Source: Hyphomicrobiales bacterium | GTDB taxonomy: Bacteria > Pseudomonadota > Alphaproteobacteria > Rhizobiales > Xanthobacteraceae | Direction of reading: 5' to 3' | NCBI GenBank assembly: GCA_017305535.1 | Contig: JAFKKN010000005.1 | Span: forward strand, 407,756 to 471,755 | DNA: 64,000 nucleotides | Shown here: positions 26,815 through 36,598 of the stretch, in pieces | Layout: every line of letters starts with the position of its first letter | Position numbering within the stretch: the stretch's first letter is position 1 | Program-made: the position numbers and the translations under genes | The notes under the pieces: model-generated | What the model saw: only the letters and a program-made list of their open reading frames with translations | Told to the model about the DNA's origin: nothing | The model's database searches: none

Positions 26815-27933
26815 ATGGGTCCGTTCCCGCACGATGCGCCACCCGCCGTCATCTCCGCCGACAATCCGATGGGCACCGACGGATTCGAGTTCGTCGAATA
26901 TGCGCACCCGAACCCGCAGGAGCTGCACGCGCTGTTCAAGCTGATGGGCTTCGCCCCGGTGGCGCGGCACAGGGCCAAGGCGATCACGGTCTATCGCCAG
27001 GGCGATATCAACTATCTGGTCAACGAGGCGCCCGGCACCCACGGTTTCGAATTCGTCGCCGCGCACGGTCCCTGCGCGCCGTCGATGGCGTTCCGCGTGG
27101 TCGATGCGCGGCAGGCCTATGAGCGCGCGCTCGCGCTCGGCGCGGAGCCGGCCGGCGTGGACGCGGCGGGCAAGACGCTCGACGTCCCGGCGATCAAGGG
27201 CATCGGCGGCAGCCTTCTCTATTTTGTCGATCGTTACGGCGCGAAGGGCTCGGCCTATGACGCCGAATTCGAATGGCTCGGCGAACGCAATCCACGACCG
27301 CGCGGCGCGGGGCTGTTCTATCTCGATCACCTCACCCACAACGTGCATCGCGGCCGCATGGATGTGTGGGCGGGTTTCTACGAAAAGCTGTTCAACTTCC
27401 GCCAGATTCGATTCTTCGATATCGAGGGCCGCGCCTCCGGCCTGTTCTCGCGAGCGTTGACCAGCCCGGACGGCAAGATCCGGATTCCGATCAACGAGGA
27501 TGCCGGCGATGCCGGACAGATCGAGGAATATCTGAACACGTATCGCGGCGAGGGCATCCAGCACATCGCCTGTGGCGTCCGCGATATCTACCAGACCATC
27601 GAGCGGCTGCGCGGCGACGGCCTGCCGTTCATGCCGTCGCCGCCGGAGACGTATTTCGAGAAGATCGACGCGCGGCTGCCGAAGCACGGCGAGGACGTCG
27701 CGCGGTTGCAGACAAACGGCATCCTGATCGACGGCGAGGGCGTGGTCGACGGCGGCCACACCAAGGTGCTGCTGCAAATCTTCTCGGCCAACGCCATCGG
27801 CCCGATCTTCTTCGAGTTCATCCAGCGCAAGGGCGACGACGGTTTCGGCGAAGGCAACTTCAAGGCGCTGTTCGAGTCGATCGAAGAAGACCAGATCCGC
27901 CGCGGCGTGCTGCCACTGAAGGGCGCGGCGTAG
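26815..27933 (+). CDS. hppD: 4-hydroxyphenylpyruvate dioxygenase
   Basis: A 372-residue enzyme preceded by a strong CAGGAGG site. It converts 4-hydroxyphenylpyruvate to homogentisate. The two vicinal-oxygen-chelate halves and the Fe(II) facial triad are visible: His in LDHLTHNVHRG, His in GIQHIACGVRD, Glu in IFFEFIQRKG. It supplies HmgA and FahA encoded just upstream. Confidence 0.96.
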   Translation: MGPFPHDAPPAVISADNPMGTDGFEFVEYAHPNPQELHALFKLMGFAPVARHRAKAITVYRQGDINYLVNEAPGTHGFEFVAAHGPCAPSMAFRVVDARQAYERALALGAEPAGVDAAGKTLDVPAIKGIGGSLLYFVDRYGAKGSAYDAEFEWLGERNPRPRGAGLFYLDHLTHNVHRGRMDVWAGFYEKLFNFRQIRFFDIEGRASGLFSRALTSPDGKIRIPINEDAGDAGQIEEYLNTYRGEGIQHIACGVRDIYQTIERLRGDGLPFMPSPPETYFEKIDARLPKHGEDVARLQTNGILIDGEGVVDGGHTKVLLQIFSANAIGPIFFEFIQRKGDDGFGEGNFKALFESIEEDQIRRGVLPLKGAA

Positions 27934-27955
27934 GTTAGCCCGCACGCTCTCCCCA

Positions 27956-28130
27956 CGTCATGCCCGGGCATAGCCGTTCAAAGAACGGCGTTGCGTCGCT
28001 CGCCTACGCCCCGGCAATCCATTTTTGGAAGACGGATGCGCGGATCAAGTCCGCGCATGACGGCGGATGATTCCTCAAAACCTGAAAGCCTTCTAAGACG
28101 TGGATGGCCGGGACAAGCCCGGCCATGACG
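27956..28130. repeat. Compound intergenic palindromic repeats
   Basis: Three related modules lie between the convergent hppD and CoA-transferase genes. The first is a chimeric left arm with GCCGTTCAAAGAACGGC, the second a GCGCGGATCAAGTCCGCGC module, and the third a standard GGCCGGGACAAGCCCGGCC module ending at 28130. Confidence 0.7.
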
Positions 28131-28159
28131 ACGTTTTAGGCTGTGCAGAGCAAGCGCGC

Positions 28160-29287
28160 TTACTTCACGCCCCACGCCTTCACGATATCGCCGAGGTTCG
28201 CCGTCACCGGCTCGCGCACATTCGATGGCGTGCGGGAGAAGCGCGGCGCGGGGGCCGGCTGCGGGATGCCGTGGCGGGTGATGAACACCTCGCGCGCCTT
28301 CATGTGCGGATGCTGCGTCGCCTCGCTCATGGTCAGGATCGGCGCGAAGCAAACGTCGGAGCCCTCCATGATCTTGCACCACTCGTCGCGGGTCTTGCTC
28401 TTGAACACCGCGGTGAGTTTTTCCTTCAGCGCCGGCCAGCCCTTGGCGTCCATCTGCGCGTCGTAGGCGGCGTCGTCGAGGCCCGCCAGCTTGCGCAGCA
28501 GCGCGTAGAACTGCGGCTCGATCGAGCCGATCGACACGAACTGGCCGTCCTTGCATTCGTAGACGCCGTAGAAATGCGCGCCGCCGTCCAGCATGTTGCT
28601 GTCGCGCTCCTCGCGCCAGCGGCCGATGGCGCTGAAGTCGAAGAACATCGACATCAGCGATGCCGCGCCGTCGCACATCGCGGTGTCGACCACCTGGCCC
28701 TTGCCGGACTTGCCGGCTTCCACCAGCGCCGCCAGCACGCCGACCACGAGATAGAGCGCGCCGCCGCCGAAATCGCCGACGAGGTTGAGCGGCGGCACCG
28801 GTTTGTCCTTGCCGCCGATCGCGGCCAGCGCGCCGGTGATCGAGATGTAGTTGATGTCGTGGCCGGCGGCGGAGGCCAGCGGGCCGGTCTGACCCCAGCC
28901 GGTCATGCGGCCGTAGACCAGGCGCGGATTGCGCGCCAGCACCACGTCCGGGCCGAGCCCGAGCCGTTCCATCACGCCGGGGCGAAAGCCTTCGATCAGC
29001 GCGTCGGCGTTGCCGAGCAGGTCGAGCGCCTGCGCGATCGACGCCTTGTCCTTGAGGTCGAGTTCGACCACCTTGCGGCCGCGCCCCGACACCGACTTCA
29101 TGTTCTTGTTGGCGCCGACGCGGTCGAGCGTGATGACCTCGGCGCCCATGTCGGCCAGCATCATGCAGGCGAACGGGCCGGGGCCGATGCCGGCGAACTC
29201 GACAATGCGCACGCCCTTCAGCGGGCCGGTGCCCGGTTGCGATGCGGCGCTGGTCTGCGGATCACGCGTTGTCACGGTATCGGTCAC
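28160..29287 (-). CDS. Family III CoA-transferase / alpha-methylacyl-CoA racemase-like
   Basis: A 375-residue CaiB/BaiF-family protein ([28 protein letters not shown] at the N-terminus). This family either moves CoA between acids or racemises 2-methylacyl-CoAs; the close AMACR-like opening favours racemase, but the sequence alone does not settle it. Start chosen at GTG 29287, five bases after GGGAG. Divergent from the two-subunit CoA-transferase. Confidence 0.82.
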   Translation of the reverse strand: MTDTVTTRDPQTSAASQPGTGPLKGVRIVEFAGIGPGPFACMMLADMGAEVITLDRVGANKNMKSVSGRGRKVVELDLKDKASIAQALDLLGNADALIEGFRPGVMERLGLGPDVVLARNPRLVYGRMTGWGQTGPLASAAGHDINYISITGALAAIGGKDKPVPPLNLVGDFGGGALYLVVGVLAALVEAGKSGKGQVVDTAMCDGAASLMSMFFDFSAIGRWREERDSNMLDGGAHFYGVYECKDGQFVSIGSIEPQFYALLRKLAGLDDAAYDAQMDAKGWPALKEKLTAVFKSKTRDEWCKIMEGSDVCFAPILTMSEATQHPHMKAREVFITRHGIPQPAPAPRFSRTPSNVREPVTANLGDIVKAWGVK

Positions 29288-29612
29288 GTTCACTCCCTGT
29301 CTCGATGGCGGACGCGCCTCGCGCGCCCCGTGCTTCGATCAATTGTCAGCCCTGACGGCTCATCGCACAAGCCGGTTCTGGCCGCAACGCGAGCCGCTCT
29401 CAAGCCGCGGAACCGCATAGCGGGATTGTCGGCAAACCCGTTCAATTCCTTGTCGCGAAAATCGGCGGTGAAAATCTTTGCGAATTGCGTCTCGCAACCG
29501 CGAAGCGTTGCGATGCGTGCACCCCACGGGTGCAGTCATCATGTTTGCTCCCTGCGACAATTCTGCATAGTGTCCCTCGCATCATGGATGGCGTTCGAGG
29601 CTGGAGTTCGAG
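29288..29612. other. 325-base divergent promoter region, no gene seen
   Basis: This lies between the family III CoA-transferase and the two-subunit CoA-transferase. I see no gene, repeat or clear operator in it. Confidence 0.4.
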
Positions 29613-30284
29613 GTGATCGACAAGCGCGTGAAGACGGTGGAGGACGCCGTCGCCGGCGTCCGCGACGGAGCGACGGTATTGGTGGCAGGGTTCGGCATCG
29701 TTGGCGTCGCCGATCATCTGCTTGAGGCGTTGCACGATCAGGGCGCGAAGGAACTGACCATCGTCGCCAACAATTCCGGCAACGGCGATTACGGGCTGGC
29801 GCGGCTGATCAATTCCGGCCGGGTGCGCAAGGTGATCTGCTCCTATCCGCGCTCCGGTGATTACAGTGCGTTCCTCAATGCCTACAAGGCGAAGAGCCTC
29901 GAACTCGAACTGGTGCCGCAAGGCACCATCAGCGAGCGGATGCGCTGCGCGGCTGCGGGGCTCGGCGGCTTCTTCTCGCCGGTGTCGGCGCACACCAAGC
30001 TCGCCGAGGGCAAGGAGACCCGCGAGATCGACGGCCGGCTGCATGTGTTCGAAAAGCCGCTGCGCGGCGACGTTGCGCTATTGAAAGCCAACAAGGCCGA
30101 CCGCTGGGGCAACCTGACTTATCTGAAGTCGGCGCGAAACTTCAATCCGGTGATGGCGATGGCCGCCGAGCTCGCCGTGGTCGAGGTCGACGAGATCGTC
30201 GAACTCGGCAGTCTCGATCCGGAAGCGGTGGCGACGCCGGGCGTCTTCATCGATCGCGTCGTCGTCGTGGGAGCAAACGCATGA
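29613..30284 (+). CDS. 3-oxoacid CoA-transferase, subunit A
   Basis: A 223-residue family I CoA-transferase alpha subunit beginning at GTG after GGAGTTCGAG. It carries GATVLVAGFGIVGVADHLLEAL, the CoA-binding region, and the conserved NNSGNGDYGLARL block. With subunit B it transfers CoA from succinyl-CoA to acetoacetate or 3-oxoadipate. The neighbouring fumarylacetoacetase makes acetoacetate, so activation of that product is the likeliest role here. Confidence 0.88.
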   Translation: MIDKRVKTVEDAVAGVRDGATVLVAGFGIVGVADHLLEALHDQGAKELTIVANNSGNGDYGLARLINSGRVRKVICSYPRSGDYSAFLNAYKAKSLELELVPQGTISERMRCAAAGLGGFFSPVSAHTKLAEGKETREIDGRLHVFEKPLRGDVALLKANKADRWGNLTYLKSARNFNPVMAMAAELAVVEVDEIVELGSLDPEAVATPGVFIDRVVVVGANA

Positions 30285-30976
30285 CAGCATCAGCTTACAC
30301 CCGTCTCACGCGCGAACAGATGGCGTGGCGCGCCGCGCAGGACCTGCCGGACGGTTGCTTCGTCAATCTCGGCATCGGCATTCCGACACTCGCCGCGAGC
30401 TACGTGCCGGGTGATCGCGAGGTGATCTTCCACAGCGAGAACGGCGTCATCGGTCTCGGTCCGAAGCCGAAGCCCGGTGAGGAAGACCCCAACATCACCG
30501 ACGCCGGCAAGAATCTTTCCACGCTGATCACCGGCGGTTGCTACGTGCATCACGCCGACGCCTTCCTGATGATCCGCGGCGGCCATCTCGATGTCAGCCT
30601 GCTCGGCGCGTTCGAGGTGTCGGAGGTAGGCGACCTCGCCAACTGGACCACGGAAGACCCGGCGTTTCCGCCCGGCGTCGGCGGCGCGATGGATCTCGCG
30701 GTGGGGGCGCGCGAAATCCGCGTGCTGATGGCGCACACCCACAAGAGCGGCTCACCGCGCATCCTGAAGCGCTGTTCGCTGCCGCTCACCGCGCCGGGCG
30801 TGGTGAAACGCATCTACACGGATCTGGCGGTGATCGACGTGACGCCGAAGGGCCTCGTCGTGTTGGAAATGATTCCCGGCATGACGCTGGAGCTTTTGCA
30901 GACGATGACCGAGCCGAAGCTGCATCTCGCGGAGAGCTGGCAAGCACTCGCGCCGCCGCAGGCGAAGGCGGCGTAA
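30281..30976 (+). CDS. 3-oxoacid CoA-transferase, subunit B
   Basis: A 231-residue beta subunit overlapping subunit A by four bases (ATGA). The catalytic glutamate lies in FHSENGVIGLGP, and the CoA region is FVNLGIGIPTLAASYVPGD. It is the partner of the preceding gene; 3-oxoadipate and acetoacetate transferases cannot be separated by eye. Confidence 0.9.
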   Translation: MTASAYTRLTREQMAWRAAQDLPDGCFVNLGIGIPTLAASYVPGDREVIFHSENGVIGLGPKPKPGEEDPNITDAGKNLSTLITGGCYVHHADAFLMIRGGHLDVSLLGAFEVSEVGDLANWTTEDPAFPPGVGGAMDLAVGAREIRVLMAHTHKSGSPRILKRCSLPLTAPGVVKRIYTDLAVIDVTPKGLVVLEMIPGMTLELLQTMTEPKLHLAESWQALAPPQAKAA

Positions 30977-31024
30977 CGACTGCTATAGCTCGGCCGCGTT
31001 GCCTGATTTCGCTGCTTCAGTATT

Positions 31025-31113
31025 CGTCATGCCCGGGCTTGTCCCGGGCATCCACGTCTTTCTTGCTGCGTGGTTTTAAGACGTGGATGGCCGGGACAAG
31101 CCCGGCCATGACG
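31025..31113. repeat. Paired intergenic palindromic repeats, well-conserved copy
   Basis: Nearly perfect inverted copies (CGTCATGCCCGGGCTTGTCC and its complement, with CCACGTCTT and AAGACGTGG inside) form a long potential hairpin between convergent genes. Confidence 0.8.
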
Positions 31114-31168
31114 AGGATAGGTGTGTCGGACGTCGCGGACGTCTGAATGGTTTGCTGCCCTTACCACC

Positions 31169-31250
31169 CGTCATTGCGAGCGAAGCGAAGCAATCCAGTC
31201 TTTCTTTTCGGCCTCTGGATTGCTTCGTCGCTGTCGCTCCTCGCAATGAC
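31169..31250. repeat. Second intergenic repeat family (GCGAAGCAATCCAG type)
   Basis: Inverted ends CGTCATTGCGAGCGAAGCGA and GCTCCTCGCAATGAC surround complementary CAATCCAG and CTGGATTG segments. Related to the element at 23189. Confidence 0.75.
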
Positions 31251-31261
31251 AACGAGGCGCG

Positions 31262-31417
31262 TCACTTCCGCAGCGGTTTGTCGTCGTCGAGCAGGATACG
31301 TTCGGCGGCGCCGTCGAGGTCGTCGTACTGGCCGCTGCGCATCGCCCACATGAAGGCGGCGAGACCGGCGAGTCCAAGGCCGAGCGCGATCGGCACCAGA
31401 TACAGAAAATCGGTCAT
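31262..31417 (-). CDS. ccoS: cbb3 oxidase assembly protein CcoS/FixS
   Basis: A 51-residue protein with one N-terminal membrane helix (FLYLVPIALGLGLAGLAAFMW) followed by RSGQYDDLDGAAERILLDD. This is the classic CcoS layout, needed for metal loading of cbb3 oxidase. It overlaps the ccoI stop by four bases (ATGA). No alternative family is likely. Confidence 0.93.
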   Translation of the reverse strand: MTDFLYLVPIALGLGLAGLAAFMWAMRSGQYDDLDGAAERILLDDDKPLRK

Positions 31418-33681
31418 GCGCTTTTTCCCATTACTGGTTGCGCGGCGATAGCGGGTGTAGCTGCCTTCGTTCGCTTGGCGCGTTTGACGCCGCGCAGCCG
31501 AAGCGCGTTGGCGATGACGATCACCGACGATGACGACATCGCCACCGCGGCGATCAGCGGCGTCACGTAACCGAGAACCGCGATCGGCACCGCGATCACA
31601 TTATATCCAATCGCCAGCGCGAGGTTTTGTTGCACCAGCCGCGCGGCATTTCGCGCGATGCCGATGGCTTCGGGAACCGCGCGCAGGCTTTCGTGCAGGA
31701 ACACCAGGTCGGCGGCGTTGCGGCCGACATCGGCGGCGGAGGCCGGCGCCATCGACGCATGCGCGGCGGCGAGCGCGGGCGCGTCGTTGAGGCCGTCTCC
31801 GACCATCAGCACGCGATGGCCGCTCGATTCGATGGCACTCACCCGCGCGACCTTGCCGGCGGGCGTGACTTCGGAGAGATGTTGCGCGCCGAGATCGCCG
31901 GCAATCCTGCGCACCGCCTCGTCGCGGTCGCCGGACAGCACCTCGACGGCGAAACCCTGTTCGGTCAGCTCCGCGATGGTTTCGCGCGCGCCGTCGCGCA
32001 GCCGATCCTCAAATGCGAAGCATGCCAAAGGTTGCCCGTCGCGTGACAGCACGACGTTGGCACTCTCGGCGGCGTCGTCATCGGATTGCGACAGCGCCCA
32101 TGTCGCGCGGCCGAGACGATAGACCTGCGCGCCGATGCGCGCTTCCAGCCCCGCGCCCGGAATTTCCGCCACCGCGCCGGCATCGAGCGGCGATGCGATG
32201 GCCGCGCCTGCCGTCGCCAGCGCGCGGGAATAGGGATGACGCGAATGCGTCGCCATCGCCGCCGCGATGCCGAGCGCATCGCTGCTGACCGCTTCCGGAT
32301 GCAGCAGGCGCGGTTGGCCGAGCGTCAGCGTGCCGGTCTTGTCGAACACCACGGTGTCGATCTCGGCGAGCCGCTCCAGCGCGCCGCCGTCCTTCAGCAA
32401 CATGCCGCGTTCGAACAGCCGCCGCGCCGCCATCACCTGCACCATCGGCACCGCGAGGCCGAGCGCGCAGGGACACGTGATGATGAGAACGGCAATCGCA
32501 ACGGTCACCGCGCGATGCAGGTCGCCGGTGGCGATCAGCCAGCCGATCATGGTGAGGAATGCCGCTGCGTGCACCACCGGCGCGTAGAGCCGCGAGGCGC
32601 GGTCGGCGATCCGGCGATAGGCGGAGCGGCCGGCTTCCGCCGTCTCCATCAGCCGCATCATTTCCGCGAGGAACGAATCGCGCGCGACGGCCGTGGCGAC
32701 CAGGGTGAGCGGGCCGGTGAGGTTCAGCGTGCCGGCCTGCAACGCGGCGCCGTCCGTCACGGGCACCGGCGCGCTTTCGCCGGTGAGCAGCGAACGGTCG
32801 ATATCGGATTGGCCACTGACGACGCGGCCGTCCACCGGCACGCGTTCGCCGGCCGCCAGCAGAATGGTCATGCCGACCTGAATATCGCCCACCGGCAGAT
32901 AGACGTTGCTGCCGTCCGGCTGCGCCACCAGTGCGCCGCGCGCCGCCAATTGCGCGAGGCCCTTCACCGCGGTGCGCGCGCGCTCGCGCATCAGGTGATC
33001 CAGCGTGCGGCCGATCAGCAGGAAGAACAGCAGCGTGACCGATGCATCGAAATAGGCGTGTGCGCCGTGATGGAATGTTTCGTAGAGACTGAGCCCGAAC
33101 GCCATCGTGACGCCGATCGAGATCGGCACGTCCATGTTGGTGCGGCCGTGCCTGAGCGCGCTCCACGCGGAACGGAAGAACACGCGGCCGGAATAGGCCA
33201 GCGCGGGCAGCGCGATCAGCGCGGAGATCGCGTGGAACAGGTCGCGGGTGCCGGCATCGGCGCCGGCCCATACCGACACCGACAGCAGCATGATGTTGCT
33301 GGCGGCGAAGCCTGCCACTGCCAACGCGCGCAGCAATTCGCTGAGTGTATTGTCCTTGCGCTCGGCGCCGGGATCGAACAAATGCGCATCGTAGCCGATG
33401 CCGCGTAGCGTCTCGACGAACGGCGGCGGCGTGGCGTTGTCGCGCCAGCGGATGGTGGCGCGCCTGCTGGACAGATTCACGCGGGCGGCTTCGACGCCGG
33501 GCAGCGCATTGAGTGCGTGCTCGACGGCCTGGATGCAGCCGCCGCAATGCATCGCCGGCACCGAGAGGTCGGTCTGGCGGATGCCGTCGCCGACGTCGCG
33601 GCTCGCCAGCCGCACCTCTTCGGCACGGTTGGCGGCGATATCGCCGCCGGTCAGTTCAACGCCGGGTGCGCAACAACTCAT
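31414..33681 (-). CDS. ccoI: Copper-transporting P1B-type ATPase CcoI/FixI
   Basis: A 755-residue copper-exporting ATPase that delivers copper for cbb3 oxidase assembly. It shows the N-terminal metal-binding domain (AMHCGGC, about residue 45), eight membrane helices, the CPCALGLAVP ion motif, the phosphorylation site DKTGTLT and the MVGDGLNDAPAL hinge. Start chosen at MSCCAPG, six bases after GGAG. It forms an operon with ccoS. Confidence 0.93.
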   Translation of the reverse strand: MSCCAPGVELTGGDIAANRAEEVRLASRDVGDGIRQTDLSVPAMHCGGCIQAVEHALNALPGVEAARVNLSSRRATIRWRDNATPPPFVETLRGIGYDAHLFDPGAERKDNTLSELLRALAVAGFAASNIMLLSVSVWAGADAGTRDLFHAISALIALPALAYSGRVFFRSAWSALRHGRTNMDVPISIGVTMAFGLSLYETFHHGAHAYFDASVTLLFFLLIGRTLDHLMRERARTAVKGLAQLAARGALVAQPDGSNVYLPVGDIQVGMTILLAAGERVPVDGRVVSGQSDIDRSLLTGESAPVPVTDGAALQAGTLNLTGPLTLVATAVARDSFLAEMMRLMETAEAGRSAYRRIADRASRLYAPVVHAAAFLTMIGWLIATGDLHRAVTVAIAVLIITCPCALGLAVPMVQVMAARRLFERGMLLKDGGALERLAEIDTVVFDKTGTLTLGQPRLLHPEAVSSDALGIAAAMATHSRHPYSRALATAGAAIASPLDAGAVAEIPGAGLEARIGAQVYRLGRATWALSQSDDDAAESANVVLSRDGQPLACFAFEDRLRDGARETIAELTEQGFAVEVLSGDRDEAVRRIAGDLGAQHLSEVTPAGKVARVSAIESSGHRVLMVGDGLNDAPALAAAHASMAPASAADVGRNAADLVFLHESLRAVPEAIGIARNAARLVQQNLALAIGYNVIAVPIAVLGYVTPLIAAVAMSSSSVIVIANALRLRGVKRAKRTKAATPAIAAQPVMGKSA

Positions 33682-33734
33682 CGTACGCTCCACACGCGCC
33701 GACCGCCGCTGTCGAGCGAACGGCCATCACGCGA

Positions 33735-34544
33735 TCAGTCCTTCACGGCACGATAGGCGTGCCAGGTGCCGTGGCCGAGCACGGGGAACACCACGATCAA
33801 TCCGAGCAGGCCGGTGGCGATGCTCAGCAGGATCAGCGCCAGCATGATCGCGGCCCAGGTCAGCATCGCCGACATGTTGTGCCAGACCAGCGCCATGCTC
33901 GAGCCCATCGCGGTCAGCGAATCGACGCGCTTGTCGAGCTGCATCGGGATCGAGAATGCGCTGATGCCGAACGAGAACGCTGCGAACAGCGCGCCCACCG
34001 CGCTGCCGACGATCAGCATCGCCCAGCCGGTCGGCGTGCCGAACAGCATCGGCGCAATGTGATCGAGGCCGGGGAACGGCACCAGCCCGAAGAACAGTGC
34101 GTAGACGATCACGGCAGCGCGCATCCACACCAGCATCAGCAGGCAGAGCAGAACACCGGTGAAGACGATCTGCGCGCCCGCCGCCGGACGCACGAAGATC
34201 ATATTGGACAGGCTGACGGGTTTGCCCTCGGCAATCAGCCGGCTCTTGGCGTAGGGGCCGACCGCGAGAATCGGGCCGACCACCATGAAGCCCGCCAGTG
34301 CGGGAAACAGGATGTAATCCAGCTCGAACTTGAACAGGCCATAGACGATCGCCGCCGACAGCAGGAACACCAAGAGGCCGTAGATGATGCTCGGCCCCGG
34401 CTTGGTGCAGAAGTCACGCCAGCCCAGCGCCAGCCATTTGAAGGCATCGGCGGAGGTCAGCCCGCGCTTCCAGCGATGGTCGATCGGCAAGGGCGAAACA
34501 ACCGGCGGGATAATGGTCTGTGAGGGTTCGGTGTGCTCGATCAC
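33735..34544 (-). CDS. DUF2189 integral membrane protein in the cco cluster
   Basis: A 269-residue protein with about six hydrophobic segments beginning near residue 50. The text GWRDFCTKPGPSIIYGLLVFLL and SFSIPMQLDKRVDSLTAMGSS is typical of DUF2189. It sits between ccoP and ccoI, where ccoG and ccoH usually lie. Function unknown; the context suggests a link to respiratory membrane assembly. Confidence 0.85.
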   Translation of the reverse strand: MIEHTEPSQTIIPPVVSPLPIDHRWKRGLTSADAFKWLALGWRDFCTKPGPSIIYGLLVFLLSAAIVYGLFKFELDYILFPALAGFMVVGPILAVGPYAKSRLIAEGKPVSLSNMIFVRPAAGAQIVFTGVLLCLLMLVWMRAAVIVYALFFGLVPFPGLDHIAPMLFGTPTGWAMLIVGSAVGALFAAFSFGISAFSIPMQLDKRVDSLTAMGSSMALVWHNMSAMLTWAAIMLALILLSIATGLLGLIVVFPVLGHGTWHAYRAVKD

Positions 34545-34575
34545 GTCAGGTCCTCATCGGTACGAGAGGTCAAAA

Positions 34576-34785
34576 TTATCGGGGCGTGCACGACGATTTC
34601 GCCGCGCTGAATGAACCGGCCGCGCCGTCCGCTCCGGTGCGCACATGCGCGACGCAATCCGGCTGCGAGGTGACGGCGACGTAAACCAGATGCCAGTTGG
34701 CGCCGATCACGAGCGCCAGGCCGGCGCCGACCAGCAGCCAGATCCAGCGGCGATCACGTCGCATGGTGGTGGCCTCCGCGCTCAT
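34576..34785 (-). CDS. Small single-helix membrane protein after ccoP
   Basis: A 69-residue protein overlapping the ccoP stop by four bases. Residues about 14-37 form one membrane helix (WIWLLVGAGLALVIGANWHL), followed by a short outward tail with two cysteines (QPDCV ... SSCTPR). I do not recognise a family. Position and topology recall a shortened CcoH-like protein, but it is far below the length of CcoH and lacks its domain. Confidence 0.7.
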   Translation of the reverse strand: MSAEATTMRRDRRWIWLLVGAGLALVIGANWHLVYVAVTSQPDCVAHVRTGADGAAGSFSAAKSSCTPR

Positions 34786-35672
34786 TTCTCTGGCTTCCGC
34801 AGGTCGACGAGATAGAGCGCGAGGATCTTGCGGTCGAGCGCCGAGAGACGACTTTCCCAGGTCGGCATATGACCTTGCCGTCCGCCCCACAGCGTCTCCG
34901 CGATGGAGGCCTGATCGCCGCCGTAGATCCAGAACTGATCGGTCAGGTTCGGCGCGCCCATCTCGGTGTTGCCCTTGGCGTCTTCGCCGTGACACGAGGC
35001 GCAGTTCGCTGCGAACAATTCCTTGCCGGCCGCGACCTTGGCGGGATCGATGTCCTTCTTGGTATCTTGGGCATTCGGCGGCGACAGGCTGCGGACGAAG
35101 GCGATTACCTTGTCGATGTCGGCGCGCGGCAACATGCCGTCCTTGCCGAACGCAGGCATCTGCGAGGTGCGGGTTTCCGGATGCGCCGAGTTGATGCCGA
35201 CGGTGATGGTCTGGAAGATCGCTTCCGGCGTGCCGCCCCACAGCCACGAGTTGGTGGTGAGGTTGGGGAAGCCCTTGGTGCCCAGCGCATTGCGGCCGTG
35301 GCAGGCGGCGCAGTTGTCGCCGAACAGCGCGCGGCCGGTTTCGCGCACCGGCTCCATCAGCCGCGGATCCTTCTGGATGTCCGCGAAGCTTTCCTTCTCG
35401 ATGCGCGCCGACCACTCGCTGCGGTCGAGCGCCGCCTGCTTGACCGACTGCGTCAGGTCATGGCGCACGTCGTCGCCGAGCAAGCCCTTGGTGTAGGTAC
35501 GGCCGATCGGCCAGGTCGGCATCAGAATCCAGTAGCCAACGGAAAAGATCACCGTGCAGGCGAGGAACAGCCAGATTACCTTCGGCACCGGCGTGTTGAG
35601 TTCGGTGATGCCGTTCCATTCGTGCCCGGTCGTCATGTGACCGGTGTGCGGGTCGCGTTCAAAATGAGCCAT
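34782..35672 (-). CDS. ccoP: cbb3 cytochrome c oxidase subunit III, di-haem (CcoP/FixP)
   Basis: A 296-residue subunit with an N-terminal membrane helix (about 31-53) and two periplasmic cytochrome c domains with haem motifs CAACH and CASCH, both with downstream Met ligands (SQMPAFG, GHMPTW). It passes electrons from cytochrome c towards CcoO and CcoN. It follows ccoQ with nine bases between. Confidence 0.95.
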   Translation of the reverse strand: MAHFERDPHTGHMTTGHEWNGITELNTPVPKVIWLFLACTVIFSVGYWILMPTWPIGRTYTKGLLGDDVRHDLTQSVKQAALDRSEWSARIEKESFADIQKDPRLMEPVRETGRALFGDNCAACHGRNALGTKGFPNLTTNSWLWGGTPEAIFQTITVGINSAHPETRTSQMPAFGKDGMLPRADIDKVIAFVRSLSPPNAQDTKKDIDPAKVAAGKELFAANCASCHGEDAKGNTEMGAPNLTDQFWIYGGDQASIAETLWGGRQGHMPTWESRLSALDRKILALYLVDLRKPEK

Positions 35673-35681
35673 GATCAGCCC

Positions 35682-35858
35682 TTATCCCCGGTATGGCTTG
35701 TCGTCGTCGTCGTGAAGGATCGCTTGCGCGGCGGCGTTGAACGGCTTCTGGTTGGCGGGCCAGTACGCATAGACCACCACGATCAGCGACAGGCCGATCA
35801 GGTAGAACAGGCCGAACGATTTGGAGAACCAGACGAGCAGGTCGTGGGTGATGGTCAT
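35682..35858 (-). CDS. ccoQ: cbb3 oxidase small subunit CcoQ/FixQ
   Basis: A 58-residue protein with one membrane helix (about 12-33, FGLFYLIGLSLIVVVYAYW) and the typical tail NQKPFNAAAQAILHDDDDKP. It stabilises the cbb3 complex. It overlaps the ccoO stop by four bases (ATGA). Confidence 0.93.
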   Translation of the reverse strand: MTITHDLLVWFSKSFGLFYLIGLSLIVVVYAYWPANQKPFNAAAQAILHDDDDKPYRG

Positions 35859-36592
35859 GGCTTTTTCTCCGCGGTCGCGACCGGCTTGTGCGCGGCGTCA
35901 GTGAGCCGGCCGAGGATTTGCAGATACGCCACCAGCGCATCCATCTCGGTCAGGTCGGTGGGTTTGCCGTCGAAGGCGCGCACCGTGGTCGCCTTGCCGT
36001 AGCGCTTGGTGACGCCGTCGGCGGCGGGCGAATCCGGCGCGGCTTGCCCGTAGGCGTCGGCGGCGGCGTTGGCGATCATGTCGTCGGTGTACGGCACGCC
36101 GACCTTGCGCTGCGCCTTGAGGTGATCGCTGAGGTCATCGGTGCGCAGTTCGGTGCGTTGCAGGAAGGCATAGGACGGCATCACCGATTCCGGCACCACG
36201 GCGCGCGGATTGATCATGTGCGCGACGTGCCAGTCGTCGGAATATTTCTCGCCGAGACGGGCGAGATCCGGTCCGGTGCGCTTGGAGCCCCACAGCATCG
36301 GATGGTCGTATTTGGATTCGACCGCGAGCGAATACGGCCCGTAGCGTTCCACTTCATCGCGCAGCGTCCGGATCATCTGCGAATGGCAGGCGTAGCAGCC
36401 TTCGCGGATGTAGATGTTGCGGCCCGCCAGTTCGAGCGGGGTATAGACCCGCATGTCGGGCGCGTCCTCGACGGTCTGGTGGATGGTGAACAGCGGCGCG
36501 ATTTCAACAAGGCCGCCGATCGAGGCGACGCCGATGATGCCGAGCACCAGGCCGATGGTCTTGCGTTCCAGCCGGTAGTGAAAGCCGAACAT
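35855..36592 (-). CDS. ccoO: cbb3 cytochrome c oxidase subunit II, mono-haem (CcoO/FixO)
   Basis: A 245-residue membrane-anchored cytochrome c with haem motif CYACH in REGCYACHSQMIRTL and an N-terminal helix (about 12-33). The WGSKRTGPDLARLGEKYSDDWH segment is diagnostic. It lies six bases after ccoN. Confidence 0.96.
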   Translation of the reverse strand: MFGFHYRLERKTIGLVLGIIGVASIGGLVEIAPLFTIHQTVEDAPDMRVYTPLELAGRNIYIREGCYACHSQMIRTLRDEVERYGPYSLAVESKYDHPMLWGSKRTGPDLARLGEKYSDDWHVAHMINPRAVVPESVMPSYAFLQRTELRTDDLSDHLKAQRKVGVPYTDDMIANAAADAYGQAAPDSPAADGVTKRYGKATTVRAFDGKPTDLTEMDALVAYLQILGRLTDAAHKPVATAEKKP

Positions 36593-36598
36593 GATGAT

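Noticed and set aside
28100..29725. A 541-codon plus-strand open frame
   Set aside because: It spans a repeat and the antisense of the CoA-transferase gene, whose minus-strand product is a clear family III CoA-transferase.
23189..31250. Repeated hairpins as a CRISPR array
   Set aside because: The units are dispersed single or paired inverted repeats between genes, with no regular spacing or spacers.
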